Assembly (NCBI RefSeq): GCF_017377855.1
Contig: NZ_JAFREP010000041.1
Span: forward strand, 1 to 64,000
Length of the DNA stretch: 64,000 nucleotides
Direction: 5' to 3'
Source: Acanthopleuribacter pedis
GTDB taxonomy: Bacteria > Acidobacteriota > Holophagae > Acanthopleuribacterales > Acanthopleuribacteraceae
The translations under genes and the position numbers were made by a program. The notes under the pieces were generated by a model. It worked only from the letters and a program-made list of their open reading frames with translations. It searched no databases and was not told where the DNA came from. This document shows, one piece after another, positions 42,591-52,700 of the stretch (its first letter is position 1; each line of letters starts with the position of its first letter).

Positions 42591-45287
42591 ATGGACTTTT
42601 TTTTGAACCTTTTTAGTTCAGAGTTTATGCCGCACGGGCATTGTTTCCAGTGGCGGCCCGATATTCTCTGGACCCATGTGATCAGCGACGGCGTCATCGC
42701 GCTTTCTTATGCGACCATTCCCGCCACCCTTGCGGTTTTTACCGCCAAACGGAAAGATTTGCAGTTTCGCGGGGTATTTATTTTGTTCGCGCTGTTCATT
42801 CTGTTCTGTGGTGCAACCCATGCCTTTCAGATTTATGCTGTTTGGGAAGGTGCCTACCGGTTAACGGGGTTGATGAAAGCGATGACGGCTGTTGTATCGC
42901 TAACGACGGCCGTGGTTCTTGCCAAGATGGTTCCTGTTGCGTTGAAAATTCCGAGCCCCCAACAACTACGCGATGCGAATTTGCGTTTAAAAGATGCCCA
43001 TGACGAGCGCATTAAAGCGGAGAAAGAATTGTCTGAGCAGCGCAAGGAGACGCTGTTTCGCACGATTTTTGCGGCCACGCCCAATGGGATGGCGCTCCTC
43101 GATCATTCGGGTCGCTTTCTGTTGGCAAACCGTGCTTTTGGAACCATGTTTGGGGTGGAGGAGGTTAAGGTCGTCGGACTGAGCGCACAACAGGTGATGT
43201 CCGAGACGGTTGCAACCTCGATAATGGCATATTTGGACAACCACCTAGCCGAAGCGCATCACAACGACCCTTTGGATCGAACCATCATTGAATGTCAGGC
43301 TCAACCTGGGCGACTGCTTGTTGCCGAGGTCGGTTTTTCGCCGGTGGAATACAAAGGTGACGATCTGGTGATAGCCACTTTTGTGGATATTTCTCAGCGT
43401 CGCGCGGACGAGGAGGCACTGCGTCGCGCCAAGCACCGTTTTGAGCGGGCCGTAACCGGAACCCGTGACGGTTTATGGGACTGGCGGCTGGAGGATGACC
43501 AGGTGTGGTTCTCGCCTCATTTTTGCGGACTGCTCGGGATCGAACCCAACCAGGAAAACAACCCATACAGCCTGGCCGCCTGGCTTTCCCATGCCCAACC
43601 CGCCACGCGAGGGGCCCTCGAACGCGCCTTGCGCAATCTTGCCGATCAGGAGGGGGGTACCCTCAAACAGGAACACCTCTTTAAAACGGCCTCCGGCGAA
43701 TACCGCTGGTTTGAGACCCGAGCCCGTTTCAGCTCAGCCGAACACAGCACCTTTGTTTCCGGGTCGATCTCCGATATTCATCCTCGCAAACTCGTGGAAA
43801 TGGAACTGGAAAAACAAAACGTATACTTGGAAACCATCCTCGACAACATGCGCCACGGGATTTTTGTCATTGATGTCACCGAGGAACAAGACTTTGTTTT
43901 CTCCGCCTTTAACCGAGCGGAAGAAGAGATGACGGGGGTTTCGTTTGAGGATGCAAAAAATAAGCGCGTCGAAGATTTGGTGCCAAAGTATTTCCCGATA
44001 GAGGTCGCGCGGGAGATTCGTGCCCGCTACCAGGCTTGTTATGATCGCAAAGGCCCCTACCAATACACCGAGATGCTGCCGCTCCAGGGAAAAGAGACCT
44101 GGTGGCTCACCAATTTATCGCCGATTGTGGATGAATCGGGCCAGGTGACACGCATTATCGGCAGCACCAGTGAGATCACCCAGGTGAAACAATTGGAACA
44201 ATCGATGCGGGAACGGGAGGAATTTCTGCAGAAGGTGATCGATTTCTCCCTAAACGGTCTGTACATTTTCAATTTCCAAACGCGGCGCAATACCTTTATT
44301 AACCCTGCTTACACGCGCATTACCGGTTATGAAATGCAGGATTTGGCGGCGATGGAAGGGAACCTGACGCAATTGTTCCATCCCGAATCGACCGAACCCT
44401 TGGCGGCGCACATTCAGGAGGTGCTGCAATCGGAAGCGGGTCAGTCGACAACCATGGAATACCGTTTTCGCCACAAAAACGGACATTGGATTTGGTGCCT
44501 CTCCAGCGACACCGTTTTCTCGCGCGATGGGGACGGAAAGCCGGTGGAAATGATTGGGACCTTTATCGACATCAGTTCCATCAAACTGGCCAACCAGCGT
44601 TTGCGGGAGTCCAACCAGGAACTGGAACAGTTTGCCTTTGTTGCTTCCCACGATTTGCGCGAGCCATTGCGCAAGGTCAAGTCGTTTGGCAAGTTGATCA
44701 CCAAGCGATATGCCGAAAATTTACCTGAAAAAGCAGCCGACTACTTCGAGCGGATGATGTCGGCCACCGACCGAATGGATCGCCTGATTGAAGATTTGCT
44801 GTCCCTCTCCCGGGTGGCAACCCAGCAGCGTTCCTTTGAGCATTGCAGCCTCAACGCCGTGCTCGATCAGGTTCTATCCGACCTGAGCTTGTTGATCAAA
44901 AGGAAAGAAGCGCGTATCGAACGCGGCGCGCTTCCCGGGCTGTTCTGCGATCAACTCCAGATGTACCAACTATTTGCCAATCTGGTTGGGAATTCGCTAA
45001 AGTATACGCGCACCGATGTGAAACCGCTTATCCAAATTCGTCTCCAGTCGGAAACGCCTGATCGTGTCGTGATTGAGGTTTGTGACAACGGCATTGGTTA
45101 TGATGGTGACGCGTCGGAGCAGATTTTCGGGATCTTTAAACGACTTCATGGTCGTGATGATTACCCGGGCAGTGGTATCGGCCTCGCCATCTGTCGTAAG
45201 ATTGTCGAGCGGCACGAGGGGACCATTTCCGCCCAGGGTGAGCCGGGCAAGGGTGCTCGCTTCGTTGTTAGCCTACCGCGCCGTTAG
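42591..45287 (+). CDS. Ethylene-receptor-like multi-PAS sensor histidine kinase
   Basis: This 898-aa protein begins at 42591 after GGGAGAG. The N-terminal three-helix membrane domain (about 25-125) matches the plant ETR1 ethylene-binding domain: Asp33, Tyr40, Ile70, Cys73 and His77 lie at a constant offset of 8 from ETR1 Asp25, Tyr32, Ile62, Cys65 and His69, including the Cys/His copper ligands. Four PAS domains follow (about 140-265, 275-400, 415-535, 545-665), then HisKA with its His in FVASHDLREPLRKV and a HATPase domain ending GSGIGLAICRKIVERHEG. A small response regulator gene follows at once, the arrangement seen in phytochrome-type kinase/Rcp1 pairs. Confidence 0.88.
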   Translation: MDFFLNLFSSEFMPHGHCFQWRPDILWTHVISDGVIALSYATIPATLAVFTAKRKDLQFRGVFILFALFILFCGATHAFQIYAVWEGAYRLTGLMKAMTAVVSLTTAVVLAKMVPVALKIPSPQQLRDANLRLKDAHDERIKAEKELSEQRKETLFRTIFAATPNGMALLDHSGRFLLANRAFGTMFGVEEVKVVGLSAQQVMSETVATSIMAYLDNHLAEAHHNDPLDRTIIECQAQPGRLLVAEVGFSPVEYKGDDLVIATFVDISQRRADEEALRRAKHRFERAVTGTRDGLWDWRLEDDQVWFSPHFCGLLGIEPNQENNPYSLAAWLSHAQPATRGALERALRNLADQEGGTLKQEHLFKTASGEYRWFETRARFSSAEHSTFVSGSISDIHPRKLVEMELEKQNVYLETILDNMRHGIFVIDVTEEQDFVFSAFNRAEEEMTGVSFEDAKNKRVEDLVPKYFPIEVAREIRARYQACYDRKGPYQYTEMLPLQGKETWWLTNLSPIVDESGQVTRIIGSTSEITQVKQLEQSMREREEFLQKVIDFSLNGLYIFNFQTRRNTFINPAYTRITGYEMQDLAAMEGNLTQLFHPESTEPLAAHIQEVLQSEAGQSTTMEYRFRHKNGHWIWCLSSDTVFSRDGDGKPVEMIGTFIDISSIKLANQRLRESNQELEQFAFVASHDLREPLRKVKSFGKLITKRYAENLPEKAADYFERMMSATDRMDRLIEDLLSLSRVATQQRSFEHCSLNAVLDQVLSDLSLLIKRKEARIERGALPGLFCDQLQMYQLFANLVGNSLKYTRTDVKPLIQIRLQSETPDRVVIEVCDNGIGYDGDASEQIFGIFKRLHGRDDYPGSGIGLAICRKIVERHEGTISAQGEPGKGARFVVSLPRR

Positions 45288-45297
45288 GAGGATGCTT

Positions 45298-45741
45298 TTG
45301 AGTTCCCATTTACAACCCGTTCCGATCCTCATGGCTGACGATGACCAGGACGATTGTTTGTTGGCCCAGGATGCGCTTGACGAGAGCCGGCTGACGAATC
45401 CCATTTTTTTTGTCCATGACGGTATCGCGCTGCTCGACTTTTTGCACAATCGCGGCGCCTATGCCGACAAAAAGAAGTACCCTCGGCCCGGGCTGATCCT
45501 GTTGGATCTCAACATGCCGCGCATGGATGGACGCACCGCGCTGACAAAAATTAAGGAAGATTCAGAGCTGCGGCTCATTCCCGTGGTGATTCTCACCACC
45601 TCGAAACAGGAACAGGATGTATTTCAAACCTACGGGTTGGGTGCTAACTCTTTTATTACTAAGCCTGTCGAGTTTGATGATTTGGTGAAAACGATGCGGG
45701 TACTGGGTGAATATTGGTTTTCTATTGTGCGTTTAGCATGA
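45298..45741 (+). CDS. Single-domain response regulator (Rcp1-like)
   Basis: This roughly 147-aa receiver domain contains MADDDQDDCLL, the acceptor Asp in ILLDLNMPRMDG, the switch Thr in VVILTTS and the Lys of FITKPVEF. There is no output domain. The DDDQDD acidic cluster and extended alpha/beta loop (HNRGAYADKKKYPRP) are typical of Rcp1-type partners of PAS/phytochrome kinases. TTG at 45298 is preferred because GGAGG ends at 45291, giving 6-nt spacing; the ATG at 45292 would have none. It is coupled to the upstream kinase and probably its phosphoryl acceptor. Confidence 0.88.
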   Translation: MSSHLQPVPILMADDDQDDCLLAQDALDESRLTNPIFFVHDGIALLDFLHNRGAYADKKKYPRPGLILLDLNMPRMDGRTALTKIKEDSELRLIPVVILTTSKQEQDVFQTYGLGANSFITKPVEFDDLVKTMRVLGEYWFSIVRLA

Positions 45742-45854
45742 CGGCCTGCCGAAGACGCGGCTTGTGACCGCCGTCGACGACGGGTTGTTCCCGGTGTCTT
45801 TTTCACCCTGCCCTTTTGATTTTCAAATAGCCACACCGTGGCGAGGAGCGTTCC

Positions 45855-46889
45855 ATGGATGAGAAAGAAGTTGGTTCTTCCCCGGGGACCTTGGTTTACA
45901 CCGGAACCATGAGCCACGAGGTCGATGGGTGTCTCTACCACTACCGTGAAGATATGCTGCGGGAAACCCCGTTTGCGGGCAGCTTGCCGGCCTTGGATGC
46001 AGTGCCCGATTGCACCGCCTGGTTGGTTGTTCACGGTGTCCACGATCTGGCCATGGTTAAACAGTTGGGTGCCCGTTTTCAGTTGCATCCTCTGGTCATG
46101 GAAGACCTGGTTAATCCCGTACAGCGCATGAAAATTGAGGAGTACGACGATTACCTCTTTATCGTTCTAAAATGGCTTGTTCGCAATGAATCGGGAGATT
46201 GGGAAACCGAACAACTCGGATTGATTTTGCACGATCAATGGTGTGTGCTTTTTCTGGAAGAGGCCTCCGACTTGTTGGAACCGTTGCTGCGGCGCCTGCG
46301 AAAAAAGAACAGCGCGCTGCGCAAAAGAGGCCCTGACTATTTGGTTTACGCCATTGTCGATCTCGTTGTCGACCACTATATGGAAAGCGTTGAGGAGCTC
46401 AGTGAAGACCTTGAAACCCTTGAAGACACCTTGATGGATCCTGATGCGGCCCCGCTTGACGACTTAAAAGAGCTGCAAAATTCAGCCCAGACCATCAAAC
46501 GGAACCTGCGCGCCATGAAGGATCTTAACAATGCGATTCTTCGTGTTGATTTGCCCGTGATTCAAGATGGGACGCAACTTTATTTTCGCGATGTTCATGA
46601 CCATGCGCTTCAGTGTTTGGACCAAGTGGAAAGCGTCCAAGAATCCATTAACAATGCGTTGAATTTTTATCATTCAATGATTAGTTTGCGACTGAACGAG
46701 GTTATGAAATTTTTGACCATGATGGGAAGTATTTTTATCCCGTTGACCTTCATCGCCGGGATTTACGGTATGAATTTTCAAGAAATGCCCGAGCTGAAAT
46801 GGCGTTATGGGTACCCTGCCGCCATGGCTTTAATGGCCTTAGTGAGCATCGGTATTTTAATGTACTTCAAACGAAAAAAATGGCTATGA
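45855..46889 (+). CDS. corA: CorA-family magnesium/divalent metal channel
   Basis: This 344-aa inner-membrane protein has the usual layout: a cytosolic alpha/beta domain (about 1-170), a long stalk helix (about 175-285), then two C-terminal membrane helices with the signature YGMN between them (GIYGMNFQEMPE) and a basic C-terminus (FKRKKWL). Its start follows GCGAGGAGCG. It lies 34 bp upstream of an MscS-family gene, probably in one transcript. Confidence 0.92.
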   Translation: MDEKEVGSSPGTLVYTGTMSHEVDGCLYHYREDMLRETPFAGSLPALDAVPDCTAWLVVHGVHDLAMVKQLGARFQLHPLVMEDLVNPVQRMKIEEYDDYLFIVLKWLVRNESGDWETEQLGLILHDQWCVLFLEEASDLLEPLLRRLRKKNSALRKRGPDYLVYAIVDLVVDHYMESVEELSEDLETLEDTLMDPDAAPLDDLKELQNSAQTIKRNLRAMKDLNNAILRVDLPVIQDGTQLYFRDVHDHALQCLDQVESVQESINNALNFYHSMISLRLNEVMKFLTMMGSIFIPLTFIAGIYGMNFQEMPELKWRYGYPAAMALMALVSIGILMYFKRKKWL

Positions 46890-46923
46890 GCGCCGTGTTA
46901 TTTGAAATAAAAAGGTTGAAATA

Positions 46924-47847
46924 ATGAGTGATATCGTACCTCAATGGCTGTTAGCGCTTTCACCTGTTCATAGTCGTATTTTCGAATCTCTACTGGTTGT
47001 TTTGCTGTTTGTTGTAGTACGTTCCGGCATCCTGCGCCTTGTCGGTAACCGTGTCAGTGATTTGCGCGCCCGTCTGGCTTGGCGACAATCCGTTACCTTT
47101 GTCCTTTTCGTTCTATGTGCCCTATTGCTGATCCGTATTTGGTTTGTGTGGTTTCAGTCGATCCTGACCTTGCTCAGTGTGGTTGCCGCCGCCTTGGTGA
47201 TCGTCTCCAAGGAGTTGATCGCCAACTTTACCTCCTCCGGCATTATTCTTTGGCGCGCCTTATTCGAGGTGGGTGACCGGATTCAGATTGGCAAAACCAC
47301 CGGTGACGTGGTTGAAATCGGCCTGTTTTACATTACCCTCGCTGAGACTGGGGCCGGCGGCGATGAAGCCACCGGCCGAATCGTCAAAGTGCCCAATAGC
47401 AGTATTTTGGGCAACGAGGTCGCCAACTTCTCGCGCGGGCTTGAACTGGTTTGGCACGAAATCGTGGTGCCGGTTGCCGCCGATAAGAACTGGCAAAGAG
47501 CACGCGTGATTGCCGAAGAACTTTTGGAGGAACACGCCGCCAAAATCACCGACAAGGAAAGGCGCAAGCTGCTTAAACTTTCCGAGGAAATCATGTACAC
47601 CGGGAAACCTGCGCGCGTTTATGTCCGCTTGGCCGGTGAAAAAATTGAGTTAACCCTGCGTTTTTTGGTCAAAATTCACAAGCGGCGGGTTACCGAACAC
47701 CGTATTTGGGAAGGGCTTTTGACGCGCTTCACCGAGGAGGGCGACATTTTGGGGACCCCATCCAAGAAGGAAGCGGCCGAGGGGAAATCGGAGGCCGCGG
47801 CGGCTGAGCCGACCGCGCCTGAGACCGCGGAAGCAAAACAAGGCTAA
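46924..47847 (+). CDS. MscS-family mechanosensitive channel
   Basis: This 307-aa protein has three N-terminal membrane helices (about 18-100) and the conserved MscS beta domain (FEVGDRIQIGKTTGDVVEIGLFY, then GRIVKVPNSSILGNEVANFSRG). An alpha/beta cytosolic part and an Ala/Glu-rich tail follow. It gates on membrane tension and releases osmolytes. AAGGTTG precedes the ATG. It follows corA by 34 bp and precedes the tRNA trio on the opposite strand. Confidence 0.88.
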   Translation: MSDIVPQWLLALSPVHSRIFESLLVVLLFVVVRSGILRLVGNRVSDLRARLAWRQSVTFVLFVLCALLLIRIWFVWFQSILTLLSVVAAALVIVSKELIANFTSSGIILWRALFEVGDRIQIGKTTGDVVEIGLFYITLAETGAGGDEATGRIVKVPNSSILGNEVANFSRGLELVWHEIVVPVAADKNWQRARVIAEELLEEHAAKITDKERRKLLKLSEEIMYTGKPARVYVRLAGEKIELTLRFLVKIHKRRVTEHRIWEGLLTRFTEEGDILGTPSKKEAAEGKSEAAAAEPTAPETAEAKQG

Positions 47848-47899
47848 ACCCGTTGTTCCGGGGGCGCCACAAAGCGGCTTGTGGTCGCCGGGTAAACAA

Positions 47900-47972
47900 T
47901 GGAAGCGGTGGGATTCGAACCCACACCAACACGGACCTCGACCGTGCGCCTCTGCCGTTGGGCTACGCTTCC
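47900..47972 (-). tRNA. Atypical tRNA, anticodon GAG (Leu codon), short variable loop, C33
   Basis: This 73-nt cloverleaf has acceptor GGAAGCG/CGCTTCC, T arm GTGGG-TTCGAAT-CCCAC, D arm GCCC...AGGC with AACGGCAG loop, anticodon stem CACGG/CCGTG and discriminator A. The loop TCGAGGT puts GAG at 34-36 but C at position 33, where U is nearly universal. The variable loop is 5 nt (TTGGT), whereas bacterial tRNA-Leu is class II with a long arm. CCA is not encoded. The acylating enzyme is unknown. Confidence 0.7.
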
Positions 47973-47985
47973 GTAGGGAAGGGAA

Positions 47986-48058
47986 TGGAAGCGGTGGGAT
48001 TCGAACCCACACCACGGCGATTTTAAGTCGCCTGCCTCTGCCGTTGGGCTACGCTTCC
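47986..48058 (-). tRNA. Atypical tRNA, anticodon TAA (Leu codon), short variable loop
   Basis: This 73-nt cloverleaf has the same acceptor, D arm and T arm as its neighbour. Anticodon stem GGCGA/TCGCC, loop CTTAAAA, anticodon TAA. The variable loop is 5 nt (GTGGT), so it is a class I body with a leucine anticodon. Discriminator A; CCA not encoded. Confidence 0.75.
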
Positions 48059-48065
48059 GCGGGGA

Positions 48066-48138
48066 TGGGGACGGTGGGATTCGAACCCACACTGTCACGG
48101 TTCTAAGCCGTGTGCCTCTGCCGTTGGGCTACGTCCCC
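48066..48138 (-). tRNA. Atypical tRNA, anticodon TAG (Leu codon), short variable loop
   Basis: This 73-nt cloverleaf has acceptor GGGGACG/CGTCCCC, the same D and T arms, anticodon stem CACGG/CCGTG and loop CTTAGAA, giving TAG. The variable loop is 5 nt (ACAGT). Discriminator A; CCA not encoded. It is the first tRNA of the minus-strand trio in transcription order. Confidence 0.75.
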
Positions 48139-48757
48139 GGTGCAGACCCTGTTCGCGATTGATTCGCTCCTTGCGAGGAGCGAACAAAGTTACGGGCAGG
48201 GCCGCGTTGGGGTGGATGCGGTGACGCCGCCGTCGAAGTGGTGACGGCCGCCTGCGATATCCAGATTGTGTTTTGGGGGAGATCATCCGGTGCTGGGTAG
48301 TCTGCCTGAGATGGGTCGCGGGACACCCACATGGATGAACCACGGGGGTGTTGCGCCGACAAACGCGGGAATCGTTGGCCCGCATTTCGGCTTCGGAGCA
48401 GAATTCCGTGTGAGAAATGCGGGTTAGCTCATAACCTGCGACTTTTCGTGAACTTATGGACCGCACCACGAAACCAAGTCGGGCCACGGTGAAAAGTCGC
48501 GGGGTTCCGTCTCGCTGTCGCATCCGCATTGCGCGCCAAAGGTTCTGGTATAGAAAGCCTTGTGAGGCATACGGACTTGGCTGTCTGGACGGACACCCGC
48601 CTCCCGCGTGGCAGTGCGTGTTGTGCGGGGGGCGAGCGTCCGTCCGAGACGGAGGAAGAAAGCATGGATATGAGATCGTCGTCTGTCGGGTTGTTGGTTA
48701 ACCCGGCTCAGGAAAAGAGCCTGTCGTTGGATGATCTTTATAAGTGTGCTGCTTGGG
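48139..48757. other. Region upstream of the tRNA trio
   Basis: No gene is supported. A short hairpin (CGCTCC and GGAGCG at about 48165-48182) lies just upstream of the tRNAs in their direction of transcription. Overlapping open frames here have the biased composition of out-of-frame sequence. Confidence 0.4.
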
Positions 48758-48847
48758 TTACCCCAGTCGGGTAACGAACAATAAAATGCTAAGGAGCAGC
48801 AAAGCCAAACGCTTCATATACATGGTCGATGTCATTTTCATCATCAT
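48758..48847 (-). CDS. Possible 29-aa hydrophobic small protein
   Basis: A minus-strand frame starts with three ATG codons 6 nt after AAAGGAG and encodes a Met/Lys-rich start followed by a single hydrophobic helix (KRLALLLLSILLFVTRLG). A strong ribosome site before so short a frame suggests a small membrane protein, but no homologue is recognised and the frame could be fortuitous. Confidence 0.35.
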   Translation of the reverse strand: MMMKMTSTMYMKRLALLLLSILLFVTRLG

Positions 48848-49708
48848 CGGAGGCTCCTTTTGAGAATAATGGGGGCGGCATCGGGGCAGACGCTTGCCGT
48901 GCCGACGGGAGATGGGTAGAGCGAGGCTTGTGCCGGCTTTTGGAAAACGCCGGATATTTGCTGGAATTTGTTTGTAAACTGTTGAAATAAAAAGAGAAAG
49001 GAGGGTGAGGCTTGTCCCGGAAACGGAACGCCGGCTTTTTGCGAACCTTTTAAAAGCTATTAAGGGATATTGATATCTATAGACTTTGATAGCTAGGGGT
49101 GGTCCGCCTCGTTTTGCATGAAGCGGCGTTTCTTTTGCCGATCTTTTGCTTGTGGTACGGGCGGAAATTTGCACTGTCTGCGTCAAAAACTGGATTCGCC
49201 TGTTTTTTTAGGGTGACCTTATGCGAGCCAGCTCACAAAGGTGCTTTTTTCAATTCGGCCAGGGGCCGCGGGGCGAATTGGTACTCCCTTGGTACCTAAA
49301 ATAAATTCAGTGGTTTAGGTTTTTTTATCCGGTGCCGATTTGACTTTGGCGTTTCCACCGTCTACCTATGCAGCAGAACACCAATTGAATGAAAACTAGG
49401 AAAGGGCGAAAATTGTAGTCTGCTATTGGCAGGCTATGTTCTGTCTTTTTGACCTCAACGACCTACCACAGATGACCGTGCTCGGGATGGAACGGATGTC
49501 GGTTTTGACCAAACAACGACTTTTTCGACGTGGCTTGAAGTTCTTCACACGCCAAGCGCGCCCTTCCTGCATCCACCACGCTGCCCGGTTCCTGTTCAAT
49601 ATACGCGGCTCCCGCGTATCGGTGTGCTGTCCCGCGCGATCCCGGTTTTGTTTGTTCCGGGCACCTCGCGCGGCCGTCCACCGCATCTGAAACATTAAGG
49701 TGTCATAC
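48848..49708. other. Intergenic region before the giant secreted protein gene
   Basis: No gene, repeat or terminator is supported. Open frames at 49099-49299 and 49436-49690 lack ribosome sites and recognisable motifs. The region likely holds the promoter and leader for the 8.5-kb gene downstream. Confidence 0.4.
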
Positions 49709-52700
49709 ATGCTTTCACGAAGGTTTCCCTACCTTTTCGCCGTTGTCATGAGTTTTTGCTTGGGTTGCTTGCCCCTTGCCGCACAGGGTTTTCCCAATGT
49801 GCCGCAAACGCCGGGTACCCTGATTGCCGGCCCCATCGCCCCGCAACAGGGCCGCACCGCCGTGATTACCATCCAAGGCGGCTGGTTGTTTACCTTTCCC
49901 GAGGTGCCTTCCAGCGGCGGCGTGACCTTTAACGGACAACCGCTGCAAATTGACTACCTGATGCGGCAATGGGACATCTCCGATTTGGGCAACATTCGCG
50001 AGATTGCCAACTTCGGTCGCACCACCCAAGGTTTCGACGCCCACGGTGTGGTCCATACCGGCGATTGGACGGTGTTTGGTACCTTTCAATTCCACGTTGA
50101 CTCCTTCGGGGGTCCGGTGGTGGTGGAACCCTACACGGCTTCCCACGTGGTGCCCTTTGGTCGCGGCGGTTTGTTTCCGCCCTACAGCATGACCAACTTC
50201 TGGAGCTACAACGACACCAATGTGTTGATGGAATTCAACAAAAACGGCAGTTTGGTCGCGCGTTGGGACCATATCGCGGAAACCGGCATCATCGCCCACC
50301 CCGTGTTGATGGGGAACCTATTATTTATGTTGTCGGAGCAAACCAACGGCGGTATTGCCATTTACGACATGAGCCAGTACATGGACGGCAACCCCTCCAA
50401 CGATCCCGAGAAGCCGCCCCTGATTTCACTGGCGACCCAGGGCGGGTTCGGCGGTTATTGGGCGGAACTCTACGGTTTGGACGGGCGCTTGTACGCGGTG
50501 AACTCCTACCGTATCGGTGGACAGGGTTTGCGCGTTGTCGATGTGACCGATCCCACCAACCCCGGCAATTTGATCGACATTGCCTTTGACGCCGACGTGA
50601 TGTCGATGTACCCCCACTTCCAGGATAACCACATCTTTTCCGGGAGTTCCAAGGTCGACATGCGCAGTTTCGAGGTGGTGTTGACGCTGCCCACCGAAAC
50701 CACCCACACCTTTCCCGGTTACGACGACGGCGACGGCATGGACACCAGCCAGTGGTTGTTGCCCATCGGGAACCTGTTGGTCACCGGTGGTTTGACCGAT
50801 TTGGACCGCAGCCAGGGCATGGCGATTTGGGCGCACCAGGCCGAACCCGATACGCGCGGCCCCATGGTGGGGTATCACATTCCGCGCGCCGGCCAAACCA
50901 ACTATCCAGTTGAGGCGCCGATTTCGATGATCATCCCGGAAACCCTGGATACCAGCACCTTGATCGCGGGTCAGACTTTTATCGTTCGTCCACTGGGCGG
51001 CAACCCGATTAGCGGTTCGCTGTGGTATGCGATGAACGACATGATTACCTTTCAGCCGGACCAGCCGCTGCAAGACGACACCACCTATGAAGTGTTCCTG
51101 CCCCAAGGTGGGATTGAAGACGCGGTCGGCAACGGCATGGAAGAAAACTACAGTTTCACCTTTTCGACCGGCAGCTCCAGTCAGGGCAACCAGCCTCCCG
51201 AGATTACCAGTTTTACCGTTTCGGATGGGTCGATTACGCCCAACCAAAACGTGACCTTTAACGCGACCGGGTCCGACCCCGAAAACGAGCAGTTGGAATG
51301 GCGTTTTGTGTTTGGTGACGGCACCGATCCCACCCCTTGGTCGACCACGGCGTCCGCCAGTCATACCTACACGGAAGTGGGCCACCGCCGGGCCGTGGTT
51401 CAGACCCGCGACAGCTCGGGTGTGACCGTGTCCGACAGTTTGATTGTGACCATTGCCAACCCGGTTTCGGCGACACCGCCGACCCATTCGTCGCAGATCA
51501 TTATGGATGAAACGGCACGGCGTGTTTACGCGGCAAACCCGGACAACAACACGGTGGCGGTGATCCATGCCGACAACCACAACCTGATTCGCGAGATTCC
51601 CACCGCGGCCGATCCCCGCAACCTGGGCCTCGATCATTCGGGTAATCTGTGGGTGACGGCTTACGATGCGGATCAAATCCAGGTCTTCGATCCTTCCAAC
51701 GGTTCCTTGGTCGATCAAATCGATTTGGATTACGGCAGCTTGCCCCTGGGTCTGGTGTTTTCACCGGATCGCAACACGGTCTACGTTTCCCTGAGCGGGA
51801 AGGGGTCGCTGCTGCGTTTTAATGCGTCAACCCGGCAGCAAACGGGTTCTTTGGCCTTGGGCCCCACGGCCCGTGCGCTCGCGGTCGACGGCAACCATAC
51901 GCGCATTTTGGTGACTCGCTTCATTTCGGACGCCTACCACGGCGAGGTTTGGGATGTGAACGCGTCTTCGTTTACCCTGCAACGCACCTTTATCCTGCCG
52001 CAAAAACTGACCGGCGATAACTCGGGCGACGGCGCGGGGGTTCCCAACTACTTGGCTGGCATTACGATTTCGCCGGATAACAGCAGCGCCTACATCAGCA
52101 CGGTCAAAACCAACATTAATAAAGGTGTGCGTTTTGGCGACGGCTCTCTCAACGACCCGGACAACACGGTGCGGACCGAGGTGATGTCGCTGGATTTGGT
52201 CGCGAACCAGACCCGCATGGACAACGCGGACCGCATCGATTTGGACAACTCCGATTCGGTGCGCGCGTTCGATTTCACCCCGCTGGGTGACTACATGTTG
52301 CTGGTGAACCAGGGCACCAACGACGTGATGATCATGGACACCTTCCGCTTCCCGTATTCCTTGAACCTGGGCAGCATGGTGGCCCGGGTGGGGGTCGGCA
52401 TGGCACCACAAGGGGTGGTGGTCGACAGCGCCGGGCAACAGGTGTTTGTCAAAAACTTCATGTCCCGTTCGGTGTCTACCTTCTCCATCGCCAACCTGTT
52501 GGCGGTCGGTGACACCAGTTTCCAAGTTTCCACGATCAACACGGTACAAAACGAACTGCTGTCAGCGAGCGTTTTGCTGGGCAAACAGGTGTTCTACAAC
52601 GCGGGCGATCCGCGCATGAGTCTGGAAGGTTACATCAGTTGTGCCTCCTGTCACGTGGACGGCGGCCACGACGGTCGAACCTGGGACTTCACCCAACGGG

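Noticed and set aside
50426..51718. Long minus-strand frames opposite the giant gene (also 52946-53515 and 56273-57823)
   Set aside because: They are antisense to recognisable domains of the giant protein and contain no domain of their own.
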